The notes: generated by a model from the letters alone, not told the origin. DNA of 64,000 nucleotides from CAWIVH01 sp963839475 (GCA_963839475.1 CAWIVH010000013.1:186001-250000); one strand, 5' to 3'. Counted from the stretch's first letter, positions 9,239-18,535 are shown. Program-made: numbers and translations.

Positions 9239-9580
9239 TCAGCCATGGTGGAGCAGGTCGGTTTTAGCTGCCATGACAAAGTCGTTCCGATGTAAACCTC
9301 GAATCTTGTGAGTCCACCAGGACACCGTTACCTTTCCCCACTCCGTCAGGATGGCGGGATGATGCCCTTCATCCTCGGCCAGGGTTCCTACAGCGTTGGT
9401 AAACCTGAGCGCCGCCGCAAAATCATCGAATTGAAACACGCGTTCAAGCCTCGCGATCCCATCGCGTGTCAACACCTCCCAATCCGGCACCTCGAGCCGG
9501 AGCCTGGATATCTCATCCTCGGTCGCTCTCGGGGCGCCGACCCGGCATACTTCGCACCTTTCCCTGCTTAATTCGGCCAT
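9239..9580 (-). CDS. phhB: Pterin-4a-carbinolamine dehydratase
   Basis: A 113-residue small enzyme that dehydrates 4a-hydroxytetrahydrobiopterin, recycling the cofactor of aromatic amino acid hydroxylases. The family signature is clear: EGHHPAILTEWGKV with the two active-site His residues, then VSWWTHKIRGLHRNDFVMA. The N-terminus carries an extra CEVC pair, unusual but without known meaning. The start at 9580 has a good ribosome-binding site, GGAGAGG, seven bases upstream. The gene is monocistronic, between convergent and co-directional neighbours. No phenylalanine hydroxylase gene is in the window. Confidence 0.92.
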   Translation of the reverse strand: MAELSRERCEVCRVGAPRATEDEISRLRLEVPDWEVLTRDGIARLERVFQFDDFAAALRFTNAVGTLAEDEGHHPAILTEWGKVTVSWWTHKIRGLHRNDFVMAAKTDLLHHG

Positions 9581-9612
9581 TGTGGACCTCTCCTTTCACA
9601 CCCGTTAGGAAA

Positions 9613-9641
9613 AGAATTGTCGCTGGAGAGGGAATTGTCAA
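9613..9641 (-). promoter_or_regulatory. Candidate promoter for phhB
   Basis: On the minus strand a perfect TTGACA (9641-9636) is followed after 17 bases by AATTCT (9618-9613), a weak -10. The predicted transcript starts about 25 bases before the phhB start codon. Seen by eye only. Confidence 0.35.
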
Positions 9642-9737
9642 GCGGTCCAGGGGAGGAATGCCCCATCAAGTATGAATACTTATGTAAGCGGCAGCACATG
9701 GCCGCCCGCTACCATTTGCTGAATGTGACCTCGAGGA

Positions 9738-10760
9738 TTATTGCGGCTTTTCGAAGGGCGTCACGATAATCACGAACACGGCAACCAGCATTACCAGCGC
9801 CAGCAGGGGGAACACGAACCAGGCTGCACGGTTGAGCGGTGTACGCGCGATCTCCCCAGAGCCAATGGCTGCACGGTCTTCCAGGGGGCCTCCCAAAAGG
9901 AACATGCCTATGAGCGCTGCAAAACAGGATGAGAGAATGAACGTCAGGGCCGCCGAAATATCCTCGATTTTGCCCGCGGAAACCCCCCAAAGCACCTGTA
10001 TGAATCCGATCAGGGACCCGATCATACCAGTTATCGCGAAGGCGGGTGAGATGACCGCGTGGCGGGTGCCGTTTCCCATGAAGAGAAGCAGACCCAGCGT
10101 ACTGCCCCAAACCACCAGCAGCGAGGGCCAATAGACAATCCAGGTTATCGATGCACCTATCCCGGTCACAGGAGGCCGCAAGATCGTCGCACCGAGGATG
10201 GCAGCGAATAGCCCATAGCCGGCGAAGTGACTGAGGGTCCAATTGCCAATTTCACTCGCGGCCGGAAGCCCGGCCATCACAGGACCTTCATGAGGACGTT
10301 CGTGTCGGACTTGCACATGCAGCTTCCAGCAGGGGACATAACAGATGACAGTAAGGATCATCCCATAAAAAGTCGCGAGAAGGGAATCGGCCAGCCCGGA
10401 GGTGAGCGATGCAATACCTGCCGACAAACTCCCCAGGGAGCTCACAAAACCCAGAATGCTGCGCAGCACCCCAAGTATCCAGAAATTGCGGGCGGCTGCT
10501 TCCCAGAAAAGCGCGGATCGATGCAGCTCGAAGGCGCCTCCTGAGGCTCCATATGCATGGGAGAATGCTTTTCTAATTTCTCTCCCGGAAAAGGTCATGA
10601 GGGCGCCCGCTACTCCGCCGATCATCACAAAAAGCAGCCCGTACGGATCGATGTACATGGCGGCCCGTCGGGACCACAGGGCTGCCGAAACCAGGGCCAG
10701 CAAGCACAGGATCTTTCCCAAAAGAAGGATTCCTTTTTTCTCGGGATTATCGGGAGACAT
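9738..10760 (-). CDS. MotA/ExbB-like integral membrane protein with internal duplication
   Basis: A 340-residue inner-membrane protein with about eight hydrophobic segments. The N-terminal part reads like MotA (YIDPYGLLFVMIGGVAGALM), followed by a proton-channel-like segment (GLADSLLATFYGMILTVICY). The C-terminal half repeats the same plan: GFIQVLWGVSAGKIEDISAAL followed by a TM segment parallels GFVSSLGSLSAGIASLTSGLA in the first half, so the chain seems to carry two MotA/TolQ-like units. ATG 10760 is chosen because AGGAGG precedes it at a proper distance; ATG 10787 lacks one. It is the last gene of an ECF sigma / anti-sigma operon, 45 bases after the anti-sigma gene. No MotB/ExbD partner is visible, so what it powers is unknown. 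Confidence 0.7.
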   Translation of the reverse strand: MSPDNPEKKGILLLGKILCLLALVSAALWSRRAAMYIDPYGLLFVMIGGVAGALMTFSGREIRKAFSHAYGASGGAFELHRSALFWEAAARNFWILGVLRSILGFVSSLGSLSAGIASLTSGLADSLLATFYGMILTVICYVPCWKLHVQVRHERPHEGPVMAGLPAASEIGNWTLSHFAGYGLFAAILGATILRPPVTGIGASITWIVYWPSLLVVWGSTLGLLLFMGNGTRHAVISPAFAITGMIGSLIGFIQVLWGVSAGKIEDISAALTFILSSCFAALIGMFLLGGPLEDRAAIGSGEIARTPLNRAAWFVFPLLALVMLVAVFVIIVTPFEKPQ

Positions 10761-10805
10761 GATGTTCTGCCCTCCTGGTTTATTCAATGAAAGCGACGAT
10801 CGAGG

Positions 10806-11675
10806 TTACCTCATGGAGTTTGGCCGGCTAACCTTTTCCCCGGGCGCCATCGGCTGGTTCCAGGAGAATTCGGCTGTCAGTGCCGGGCCCCCGGTTCCGC
10901 TCACGTTTGGGAATTTCCAGGTCAGGCTGACAGGCAGGTTAGACCTTCTGTCGAAGCAAAGCTCAATGACGGTCCGGTCCTGACGATCAACAAAGACAAG
11001 CCTGCCGGGAGCATGCTGGCTATCAGCGGGCTGAAGCTGCCAGCTTTCGCTCATTTTCCTCGCCAGTTCCGCCGGCGAAAGAAACGCGCTGACGAAATCA
11101 GGCATTGCGGAGTTCGGACCTGCGGTTTGCCCGCGCGAAACGGTTGCCGGGTCGACTCCCGTGATTTTCCCCTGAATAATCCAAACGATCTCCCTGGAAT
11201 CAGGCGGGGCTTTGAAATCCCGCAGCGATCCCGCATCGCGCCGCCAGAGGATCTGATAGTAGATGGCTTCCCCGCCGTTAACAGGCACTTTGACCGCACA
11301 ATCCATTGAGCCGGCCATGCGTATATGCTGGCTCAGAGACATCGAAATCCTAAGCAGGGAAATGGAATCCGCAAGGGCGCTCTGGTATCCGCCAAGATGA
11401 ATCACGAGCCCTGCGGCCAGCATTATTGCGGATAGGTACGCCAGCGCCTGTTTCTGCAACAACGGATGCCGTACAAGCCATTGTGCAAGTGTGGGCAAGC
11501 ATTTCCACAATACAAGGCTCTTAGCTCCACGCAGCTTGCCGGAAGCCTGGAGGCCGAACTTGAAACCGGACAGCTGTCGTCTCATTTTGAATTCGATCTC
11601 GGAAGGCAGATCGTCCTTGAGCACCTCCTTCAAAAGATTGTCGACCGAATGCTCATTTTGGATGTATTTGCTCAT
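10806..11675 (-). CDS. Putative membrane-anchored anti-sigma factor / sensor protein
   Basis: A 289-residue protein with a cytoplasmic N-terminal stretch of about 75 residues, one transmembrane helix (ALAYLSAIMLAAGLVIHL, about residues 77-95) and a C-terminal extracytoplasmic domain of about 190 residues. The C-domain contains strands resembling those of sigma-regulating or lipoprotein-binding domains (IVWIIQGKI, GRLVFVDRQDRTVIELCFD). The start codon lies 23 bases inside the end of the upstream ECF sigma gene, the usual arrangement for a cognate anti-sigma. No conserved zinc-binding HxxxCxxC motif is present, so it would be a non-ZAS anti-sigma if this role is right. Family not recognised; function inferred from position and topology. 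Confidence 0.6.
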   Translation of the reverse strand: MSKYIQNEHSVDNLLKEVLKDDLPSEIEFKMRRQLSGFKFGLQASGKLRGAKSLVLWKCLPTLAQWLVRHPLLQKQALAYLSAIMLAAGLVIHLGGYQSALADSISLLRISMSLSQHIRMAGSMDCAVKVPVNGGEAIYYQILWRRDAGSLRDFKAPPDSREIVWIIQGKITGVDPATVSRGQTAGPNSAMPDFVSAFLSPAELARKMSESWQLQPADSQHAPGRLVFVDRQDRTVIELCFDRRSNLPVSLTWKFPNVSGTGGPALTAEFSWNQPMAPGEKVSRPNSMR

Positions 11676-12285
11676 CGGAGGCCTCCTTTCCGACGGTTGG
11701 ATTCAGGTGCGCCAGCAATAGCCGCAGCCGTGCCCGCCCTTTTGACACCTGGATGCGGGCCGTCACTTCACTGCATCCCAAGGCGTGGGCGATTGTCTCA
11801 AACGATTCTTCCTGCAGGATGCGCAACCACAGGGCAAGAGCCTGTTTGCGTGGCAGCTGCGCAATCGCCCGGAGCACCTGGTCTTCCAATTCCCTCGCGG
11901 CCAGTTCACGCATCGCTCCCCGGTCCGGAGAGATAAGCATTTCATGCAGTGTCGAGATCTTCTCCTGGCTAAGGTAGCGCCGATTGCGACGCAGCTTGTC
12001 ATAGGCTGAGTTCAGACAGATTTTCAGGATGAGAGCCTGCGGATTGGGGTGGCGGCATACCTGGTGGAGTTTTTTCCAGATAACGGTGAGCGCGTCCTGG
12101 AGTGCATCTTCGGCCATCTCCGGATTTCGCACCACCCGCCAGATGGACCGCACCATCCTTGATTCCATCGGCGCGATCAGCTTTTCATAAATCCCCTGAA
12201 AGTCCTCCACCAGGCCCTCCGGGTGGCTGTTCGGGCGCTCCAGATAAACCACGGCCTTCGGATTCACGGATACGATGCTGGACAT
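11653..12285 (-). CDS. ECF-type RNA polymerase sigma factor
   Basis: A sigma factor of about 210 residues. Region 2 is visible as RSIWRVVRNPEMAEDALQDALTVIWKKL, containing the AEDxxQD/E-type core of region 2.2-2.4, and region 4 as AIAQLPRKQALALWLRILQEESFETIAHALGCSEVTARIQVSKGRARL, with the helix-turn-helix. No anti-sigma fold or extra domain is attached. ATG 12285 is preferred; GTG 12318 in frame would add eleven residues, and neither has a strong ribosome-binding site. It is first in an operon with the membrane anti-sigma candidate (23-base overlap) and the MotA-like gene. It probably directs expression of envelope functions, including its own operon, but no target promoters can be assigned. 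Confidence 0.88.
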   Translation of the reverse strand: MSSIVSVNPKAVVYLERPNSHPEGLVEDFQGIYEKLIAPMESRMVRSIWRVVRNPEMAEDALQDALTVIWKKLHQVCRHPNPQALILKICLNSAYDKLRRNRRYLSQEKISTLHEMLISPDRGAMRELAARELEDQVLRAIAQLPRKQALALWLRILQEESFETIAHALGCSEVTARIQVSKGRARLRLLLAHLNPTVGKEASDEQIHPK

Positions 12286-12460
12286 TTGTAACCCATATCC
12301 GTAGACGTTCAAAAGCACGATATTGTTTATTTTTCTCCGGTGAACCTCCGCCGGGGAACTGGATTCAGCATGTTAAACTGGGAATAAACAAATCCGGCTT
12401 TTCCTTCGGTATCCCTATTGAGAAAAAAGTCGCAAGGTTCGGTATCCGAAGGAGGATCCC

Positions 12461-12955
12461 ATGAAAAAACAATTGTTCATATTTGTTTTGCTCTCCTGTG
12501 CTGTGCTTGTTTCCGGGCGAATGGAAGCCCGTACCTTCACGGAGGATGTCGCCAAAATGATCCGGGAGTCTTCTGTTGCGATGCTGGATCGAGCGGCTTC
12601 CGAGAAGCAGCTCCAGGATGCACTTGTCCGGCTGCTGGATGCTGCAATCCTGACTATGCCGCCATCGGCAAATACCGCAGGAAGCATTCCTAGCCTGGAA
12701 GCTGCCAAAGCGGAGTTTATAAACCACTCCATGTTGAGCGAGACAGGATATCGGCACCTCTCCCAGGCCTATCGGGCCATGAACGCCGGCAAGGATTTTC
12801 AGTTCCCGCCGATCCGCACCGTTGAAGAAGTCCGGAAGCACATTCAAAACCTCATCAATACCTCGATAGGCAGCCTCAACAATGGGCAGTCGGAGTTGTC
12901 CTCCCGGCTTTTGCTGGAGAGCGTAATCATGGTGGTCACTCCCGTTAGCAGGTAA
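12461..12955 (+). CDS. Small secreted protein of unknown function
   Basis: A 164-residue protein with a clear Sec signal peptide (KKQLFIFVLLSCAVLVSG, cleavage near residue 22-24). The mature part is predicted mostly helical with no Cys and no recognised domain. An AGGAGG-type ribosome-binding site lies five bases upstream of the ATG. The gene is transcribed divergently from the ECF sigma operon with about 175 bases between starts, so it may be a target of that sigma factor; this is only positional inference. No family is recognised. Confidence 0.7.
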   Translation: MKKQLFIFVLLSCAVLVSGRMEARTFTEDVAKMIRESSVAMLDRAASEKQLQDALVRLLDAAILTMPPSANTAGSIPSLEAAKAEFINHSMLSETGYRHLSQAYRAMNAGKDFQFPPIRTVEEVRKHIQNLINTSIGSLNNGQSELSSRLLLESVIMVVTPVSR

Positions 12956-13492
12956 GAAACTCTCTGCAAGTTCAGCGTTCTTCTCTGGCGAACATGGGAT
13001 CGTGCCCCTGAAAGAAGATAGAGACGCCGTGCTTTGATTTGCCGTCCCGGACCAACAGGTCTCCATCAAGAGTCCGAAACGTTACGCCCGTGTCCCTGCC
13101 ATGGGGATGAAATTTACGCCACCTCCAAGCTAGCTTGGTTTTTCTCCCAATGTGATCGTCTGAAAATTCAGGCGCTTCTCGCTTGCGGCCAGGCCGACAA
13201 GGCGTCTTTTTTAAGATTAAAAGAATATAAATATCGAAGGAGTTGGATTATAAAATCCTACGAATAATCTCATTGAATTGTCATGGGGGAAGAGAGCCAG
13301 TATTCGTTGGCAGCGTAAAAGGGCGATGAGCCATCTCCCGGGGAAAACGTGCCCTCCAAAAACAGCGAGGGCTCAGCTTCAGTACTCTCCGGATAAGAGT
13401 TTTGTTCGCCTCGCGGGTGCTGGACGTGTTGATATTTCGATCGGACTTTGGACCTGAGGAAGTACGTAAGAATTCCAATCAAGGAGGAATAC
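12956..13492. other. Intergenic region, 537 bases
   Basis: No gene is supported. The region holds a terminator-like hairpin at 13125-13143 and, from about 13205 to 13270, a markedly AT-rich stretch that could carry the promoter of the NHL-repeat gene, though no convincing -35/-10 pair was found. No riboswitch fold was recognised. Confidence 0.5.
13125..13143 (+). terminator. Rho-independent terminator candidate
   Basis: CCAAG and CTTGG form a perfect 5-bp stem with a CTAG loop (13125-13138), directly followed by five T residues. It sits 170 bases after the small secreted protein gene. Confidence 0.45.
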
Positions 13493-16372
13493 ATGCGGAT
13501 TGTTAAACTAACCCAACTCTTCCTTTTGGCTGTAATTTCTGCAGCTTTGCCACTGGCAGGACAGACAACCATACGGACCGCTGCCGGTGGGGGACCGAAC
13601 AATGTTCAAGCACTTACCGCCGCGATCCCGGGAGTCGCGGCAGTTTGCTCCGATGCCGCCGGCAATATCTATTTCGCCAGCGATGAAATGCACCGCGTAT
13701 TCAAGGTCGCGGCGACAGGAATGATGACCCTGATTGCCGGGGACACCTCGCCCTGGAATGCAACTCTCCTGGGCGACGGTGGCCCCGCCAAACAGGCTGC
13801 TCTGTTACGTCCGCGGGGTCTGGCAGTGGATGACGTCCGCAACGTTTTATACATCTCCAATCAGCACAGCATAAGGCGGGTGGATTTGGCAACAGGGATC
13901 ATTACCACTTACGCCGGTGACGGTTCCGCCGGCTTCACCGGCGACGGCGGCCCGGCTGCAAGGGCTCGCATATCCTATCCGGAAGGCATCGGACTTGACT
14001 CCGGCGGCAATCTTTATATTGCTGACACAGGGAATCGCCGCGTGCGGCGAGTGGATGTTTCCACGCAAATAATCAGCACCGTCGTGGGAAATGGAACTCT
14101 GGGAGACGCCGGCGATGGTGGTGCCGCTATTCAGGCCAACCTGCGGAATGTAACTTCGGTCGTCATCGACGATTCTTCGGGAATTCTCTATCTCGCAGAT
14201 CAATATCGAGTCCGGAAGGTGTCGTCCGGAATTATTAATGCATTTGCCGGCAGCGTCACCTCCGGATTCTCGGGAAACGGGGGACCTGCCCTGTCTGCGA
14301 AATTCGGGGAAATTCGGAGCATTGCCTCGGATTCAGGCGGGCTTTATATCTCGGATTTCAATCATAGTTGTGTCCGCAAAGTGAACTTTTCAAACGGAAT
14401 CGTCAACGCATATGCGGGAACGGGGACTATCGGATCCACCGGGGATGGTGGCCTGGCCGTCGATGCGCGCCTTGGTTTGCCGTGGGGTTTGTCCATTCGT
14501 AAATCAGATGGCAGCGTCCTGATCGTGGACAATTACAGTCGAGTGATCCGCCGAGTGACCACGGGCGGCATCATCGGCACTATTGCCGGCAGTGGCAGCG
14601 CTGAGATGTGGTTTGGAGGCGATGGCGGTCCTGCCACCGACGCGCTGATGTATAGCCCCGAAACGGTAGCGTACTATCGCAAAAACAATCAGCTGTTCAT
14701 CGGCGAGGCTAGCCGCATCCGCAAAGTCAATCTGAGTTCCGGCACAATATCGACCATAGCCGAACAGCACGGCGGAATCACCGGGTTGGCGGTCGATGAG
14801 ACACGGGGATTTCTCTATGTCGCTGACAACGATCTGTGCCAGATCAATAAGATTGATCTGGCGACGAATACCTCGACTGCATTCGCAGGTGGTGATCAAT
14901 GCGGATATAGCGGGGACGGCGGCCCGCCCAACCTGGCAAAAATAAGTCTGGGCGCTTCCGGCGTCAATGTAGACAGCGCCGGCAATGTCTACATCGCGGA
15001 CACCTTCAACCATGTCGTCCGCAAGGTCACCGTCGGTACTTCTCCGATCATCACCACCATTGCAGGCAGCGGCACCATGGGCTACAGCGGTGACGGTGGC
15101 AGCGCGATAAGCGCCAAATTGTCCCGCCTCAATGCCGTCGCCATAGACTCGACAAGGAACCTTCTCTATATCGCCGATACCGGAAATCACAGAATTCGCC
15201 GGGTGGACCTTGCGTCGGGGATCATCACGACGCTGTCAGGAACCGGACGCAACAGCTATTCCGGAGACGGAGGGCTGGCCAGCGCCGCGGAGTTGAACGG
15301 GCCGAAGGGTGTCGCCGTTGACGATGGCGGCAGTATCTGGATCACGGATTCCCAGAATCATCGAATTCGCCTGGTGGACCGTCAGACAAATATCATAACA
15401 ACAGTAGCGGGGACCGGCACGGACGGGTTCAGCGGAGACAACGGTGATCCCAAGGCAGCCATGCTCGATTCGCCCTCATGTATCTCGCTGGATGCATCCA
15501 GGAACTTCTTCATCGCCGACAGTCACAACATGAGGGTGCGCCAGGTGCTCACGCCGGCGAGACAGGGAAGGGTCGATCTGCTTTCATCGTGGGCGCCCGA
15601 TGGTCTGTACCAGCGCAATTCCGTTACCGGTGAGTGGACCAAGATCACCTCCCATGCTTCCCGAGTAGCGTCGTCGTCGGATGTGACCGGCGATGGTCTG
15701 GGTGACCTTGTGGGAATCTGGTCGACCTTCTCCAACGGGGGGAAGCTTTGGATGAAGGGTTCGGAGGCTGGCGCGTGGTTGCCGCTGGCCAATTCCGCCC
15801 CTTCAGCACTCGCGGTTGCGGATATGAACGGCGACGGCAAAGCGGAGGTCCTGGGCCTTTGGGGCTCCGATCTCTGGTCCTTCGGCTATGCCTCCGGCAC
15901 CGGGAAATGGGATCTGCTGTTCAGTATTTCCGGCACCCCCGATCAGATTGCCGCCGGCGATATGGATGGGGATGGAAAAGCGGACCTCGTTGCCACATTC
16001 AGCGCTGTGTCGGGTCTGTGGGTGAAATACAGCTCAACCGGGGCATGGAAGAGCCTTGCCACAGCCCCTGACCAATTTGTCTGCGGCGATCTCAATGCGG
16101 ACGGAAAATCCGATATCGTCGGGCTCTGGGGATCGGACATCTATTCGTACGATACCGCTTCTGCGACCTGGACCTTTATCGCCAGCGGAGCTAGCCAGGT
16201 CGCAGCAGGCGACCTGGACGGGGACGGCAAAGACGATGTGATAGGGATCTGGGATTATTACTACAGCGGGAACAACGGAATCTGGGTCCATTATTCCGGC
16301 TCCGGTGCCTGGGCACAACTCACCGTGTCGCAGTCGGTTCCCGTAAACATTGCCACGATCCGGGTGCAATAG
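13493..16372 (+). CDS. Secreted NHL-repeat beta-propeller protein with C-terminal FG-GAP repeats
   Basis: A 959-residue exported protein. A Sec signal peptide (VKLTQLFLLAVISAALPLAG) is followed by about twelve NHL-type repeats to about residue 690, recognisable from recurring GxVxxxSxGNxYIADxxNHRVRxV-like units each ending in TIAGxG and YSGDGGPA. The last 260 residues hold FG-GAP/VCBS-like repeats with the Ca-binding core DxDGDGKxDxxGxW. NHL propellers usually bind proteins or sugars; an enzymatic role is not implied. The start at 13493 has a textbook AAGGAGG site five bases upstream. The FG-GAP tail is shared with the SBBP protein at 23141-25369, implying module exchange. Likely surface or periplasmic location is inferred. 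Confidence 0.85.
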   Translation: MRIVKLTQLFLLAVISAALPLAGQTTIRTAAGGGPNNVQALTAAIPGVAAVCSDAAGNIYFASDEMHRVFKVAATGMMTLIAGDTSPWNATLLGDGGPAKQAALLRPRGLAVDDVRNVLYISNQHSIRRVDLATGIITTYAGDGSAGFTGDGGPAARARISYPEGIGLDSGGNLYIADTGNRRVRRVDVSTQIISTVVGNGTLGDAGDGGAAIQANLRNVTSVVIDDSSGILYLADQYRVRKVSSGIINAFAGSVTSGFSGNGGPALSAKFGEIRSIASDSGGLYISDFNHSCVRKVNFSNGIVNAYAGTGTIGSTGDGGLAVDARLGLPWGLSIRKSDGSVLIVDNYSRVIRRVTTGGIIGTIAGSGSAEMWFGGDGGPATDALMYSPETVAYYRKNNQLFIGEASRIRKVNLSSGTISTIAEQHGGITGLAVDETRGFLYVADNDLCQINKIDLATNTSTAFAGGDQCGYSGDGGPPNLAKISLGASGVNVDSAGNVYIADTFNHVVRKVTVGTSPIITTIAGSGTMGYSGDGGSAISAKLSRLNAVAIDSTRNLLYIADTGNHRIRRVDLASGIITTLSGTGRNSYSGDGGLASAAELNGPKGVAVDDGGSIWITDSQNHRIRLVDRQTNIITTVAGTGTDGFSGDNGDPKAAMLDSPSCISLDASRNFFIADSHNMRVRQVLTPARQGRVDLLSSWAPDGLYQRNSVTGEWTKITSHASRVASSSDVTGDGLGDLVGIWSTFSNGGKLWMKGSEAGAWLPLANSAPSALAVADMNGDGKAEVLGLWGSDLWSFGYASGTGKWDLLFSISGTPDQIAAGDMDGDGKADLVATFSAVSGLWVKYSSTGAWKSLATAPDQFVCGDLNADGKSDIVGLWGSDIYSYDTASATWTFIASGASQVAAGDLDGDGKDDVIGIWDYYYSGNNGIWVHYSGSGAWAQLTVSQSVPVNIATIRVQ

Positions 16373-16444
16373 CCGGTAATCGGTGCCTGGTTAGCTGTAC
16401 CTTGACCGGAAAGCAGGAAAGAAGGACAGTATAGCCAGGCGCCG

Positions 16445-16852
16445 ATGGATATGATTCAGGACAAAGATATCTTTGCAGCCGTGGGCGAAGATGGTTTTCG
16501 CCGCCTGGTAGCGGAATTCTACGCACGGGTCCCTTCCGACCCGATCCTCGGGCCCATGTATACGCCACATGACCTTGCGGGCGCCGAGGAACGTCTGGGG
16601 GATTTCCTGCTATTCCGCTTCGGCGGCATTCCCCGCTATACCGAAAATCGAGGACACCCGCGTCTCCGGCTGAGGCATGCGCCGTTTCCCATTGACAAGG
16701 CAGCCCGAGACCGCTGGATGGAATTGATGACCGCCGCCCTCGCTGCCGCGGAAATCCCGCCCGATGCAGCAGTTGCACTCGAGGCGTATTTTTCCGACAC
16801 GGCCACCTTCATGATCAACCGGCAACCGCCACCTATGACGACAATCGAATAG
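16445..16852 (+). CDS. Truncated hemoglobin (group II-like globin)
   Basis: A 135-residue heme protein of the truncated globin family. The B helix contains the distal Tyr (RLVAEFYARVPSDPILGPMY), and the proximal His follows in the segment GHPRLRLRHAPFPI, typical of group II (HbO-type) globins; the Trp of the G helix (RDRWMELM) is present. The family binds O2 and can handle NO or peroxide. ATG 16445 is used; ATG 16451 is also possible. It is co-directional with the NHL gene 72 bases upstream and is followed by the GntR regulator, with no sign of an operon. Confidence 0.88.
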   Translation: MDMIQDKDIFAAVGEDGFRRLVAEFYARVPSDPILGPMYTPHDLAGAEERLGDFLLFRFGGIPRYTENRGHPRLRLRHAPFPIDKAARDRWMELMTAALAAAEIPPDAAVALEAYFSDTATFMINRQPPPMTTIE

Positions 16853-16953
16853 GGGGCACGCCCGGAAAGTACCCTTCTCCCTCATCCGGGATTATTCGCC
16901 AGATGTTGCGGTTCTGGCTAATTATCGATGGACATCGATTTTTAACTGAATCA

Positions 16954-16977
16954 TCTGTATACTTATTGGTATACAGA
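16954..16977 (+). promoter_or_regulatory. Palindromic operator for the GntR regulator
   Basis: A perfect inverted repeat with 9-bp arms, TCTGTATAC and GTATACAGA, separated by six bases (TTATTG). It ends 17 bases before the start of the GntR gene. GntR-family dimers bind such palindromes, so this is most likely the autoregulatory site. Sequence symmetry is observed; function is inferred. Confidence 0.65.
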
Positions 16978-16994
16978 GAGCGAGGTAGAAAATC

Positions 16995-17381
16995 ATGATG
17001 ATCGTGATTGAGCGGTCATCGGAAGAGCCGGTATACGAGCAGATCGCGCACCAGATACGGGAGTTGGTGGCGTCAGGCAAATTGACGCCAGGGACACGCC
17101 TGCCGACCGTCCGAATCCTGGCTTCGGACCTGGGGGTGAATCTGAATACGGTAGCCCGGGCCTACTGGCTTCTGGAAGATGAGGGATTTGTCCATATTCG
17201 GGATAGATCCGGAGTCGAAGTACTGGCGCCTGTGCGCAAGCCGGTCTCGGAGCGGCAAAGGCTATGTCAGGAACTGAGGAAGGTTCTATCGCGGATGCAT
17301 CAGGCAGGCCTGTCGCAGCAAGAGATGCAGCGTGTTGCGGAATTCGAGATTGCCTCGCTTGCCCGGCGTTCCGAGCGATAA
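16995..17381 (+). CDS. GntR-family regulator, YtrA subfamily
   Basis: A 128-residue transcriptional repressor. The winged helix-turn-helix fills residues about 8-75 (PVYEQIAHQIRELVASGKLTPG, then LPTVRILASDLGVNLNTVARAY), the classic GntR signature. The C-terminal part is only about 50 residues of helix, the short effector/dimer region typical of the YtrA subgroup, which commonly controls adjacent membrane-protein genes. A perfect palindrome lies just upstream and is the probable operator. The downstream gene encodes a DUF1648-type membrane protein 13 bases away, so the pair forms an autoregulated operon. Two adjacent ATG codons (16995, 16998) can serve as start. Confidence 0.88.
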   Translation: MMIVIERSSEEPVYEQIAHQIRELVASGKLTPGTRLPTVRILASDLGVNLNTVARAYWLLEDEGFVHIRDRSGVEVLAPVRKPVSERQRLCQELRKVLSRMHQAGLSQQEMQRVAEFEIASLARRSER

Positions 17382-17394
17382 AGGGGGAATCCCT

Positions 17395-18505
17395 ATGGAA
17401 GTCAAACTTACCTGGATTTCATTGCTGGTCATGATGGTTATCGTCGGCGGTTTTTATTTCTTATTCCCACGCATCAGCCGGCGCGGTTTGCTCTTTGGCG
17501 TCTATGTGGGCGAAGAAGCCTCAACGGGAGAGGCGGCGCGGCGCATAACTCATTCCTGGTACCTGGGCATGGCTGCCTGGTTCGCGGCCAGCTTCGCGGT
17601 ATCGCTGGTATCTGGAATCATGTTTCATTCACCCGGCGGCTCCATCTTCGCTTTGTTTCTTCTTTCGATCGGATTCTTGATCGAGTACCTGCGGGCCTAC
17701 AGGCGAGCTCGACAAATCACCCCCGAAATCGCCCCGCGGGCAGCCGCTGCCTTTATCGAAAATCGGACGTTCCGAATCTCTCCTGCTGCCCTGCCTGGCC
17801 ATAGGCGCTGGGCTGGCCGGAGGCTTTTATGCCCTCGGGGATGCCTGGGCAAACTATCCCCATTTGCCGGCGATGGTTCCGACGCATTTCGGCATCCTTG
17901 GCCAGCCTGATGCGTGGAAGCCGCGTTCCTTTTCCAGTGTAATGCTGCTTCCTTTCATGTGCCTTGTGCTTGGAGTGGGGATTGGAGGGATGGCTTTGTT
18001 GATCGGCCGGGCGAAGCGTGCGGTCCGCTATGGGGACGAGGGGGTTTCTTTCCAGGCCCAGCAACGATTCCGGCGTGTCATGGCCAACTTCCTGTCCGTC
18101 ACGTCCATTCTGGTGACGTGCATGCTTACGATTCTCACCCGGTCTTCCATCCGGGTAGCTCTCCATGAGTCCAGTGCACTGTCGCCGGCCATGATGATTT
18201 TGGCGGTTATTCTTGTGGTTTTTGCATTAGGTGGAAGCATCTTCATCGCCGTGGTATATGGTCAAGGCGGAGCCCGTCTGGAGCAGAAAGCCGCCGGCGC
18301 TCCGCTCACCAACGGCCTCGCGGACAACAGCCGCTGGGTGTTGGGCATGTTCTACGTCGACCGCGATGATCCGTCCATCTTTGTGGAACGCCGGTTCGGG
18401 CTGGGCTACACCATCAATTTTGGAAATCCGAAAGCAGTGGTTTTTCTGGCCGGGTTTATTGGCCTGGTCCTCGTAATCTCCTTCATTGGCGCGTTTGCCA
18501 AGTGA
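17395..18505 (+). pseudogene. DUF1648-like integral membrane protein interrupted by a frameshift
   Basis: The first frame starts at 17395 (GGGGGA site upstream) with two TM segments (SLLVMMVIVGGFYFLF and AAWFAASFAVSLVSGIM) and then loses sense after FIENR. The second frame, open through 18505, continues with a TM segment (LLPCLAIGAGLAGGFYAL), the DUF1648-like core (LPAMVPTHFGILGQPDAW) and three more TM segments. Removing one A from the AAAA run at 17759-17762 joins them into a single protein of about 369 residues. It is either a recent pseudogene or a sequencing/assembly error in a homopolymer. The gene follows a YtrA-type regulator, as such membrane proteins often do. Confidence 0.75.
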
Positions 18506-18535
18506 CTTCGAGGTTCAAAACCACTTCTGGAATAT

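Noticed and set aside
14504..15190. Minus-strand open frame of 228 codons inside the NHL gene
   Set aside because: Antisense shadow of the repeats; its periodic Gly/Asp/Ala composition follows from the sense codons.
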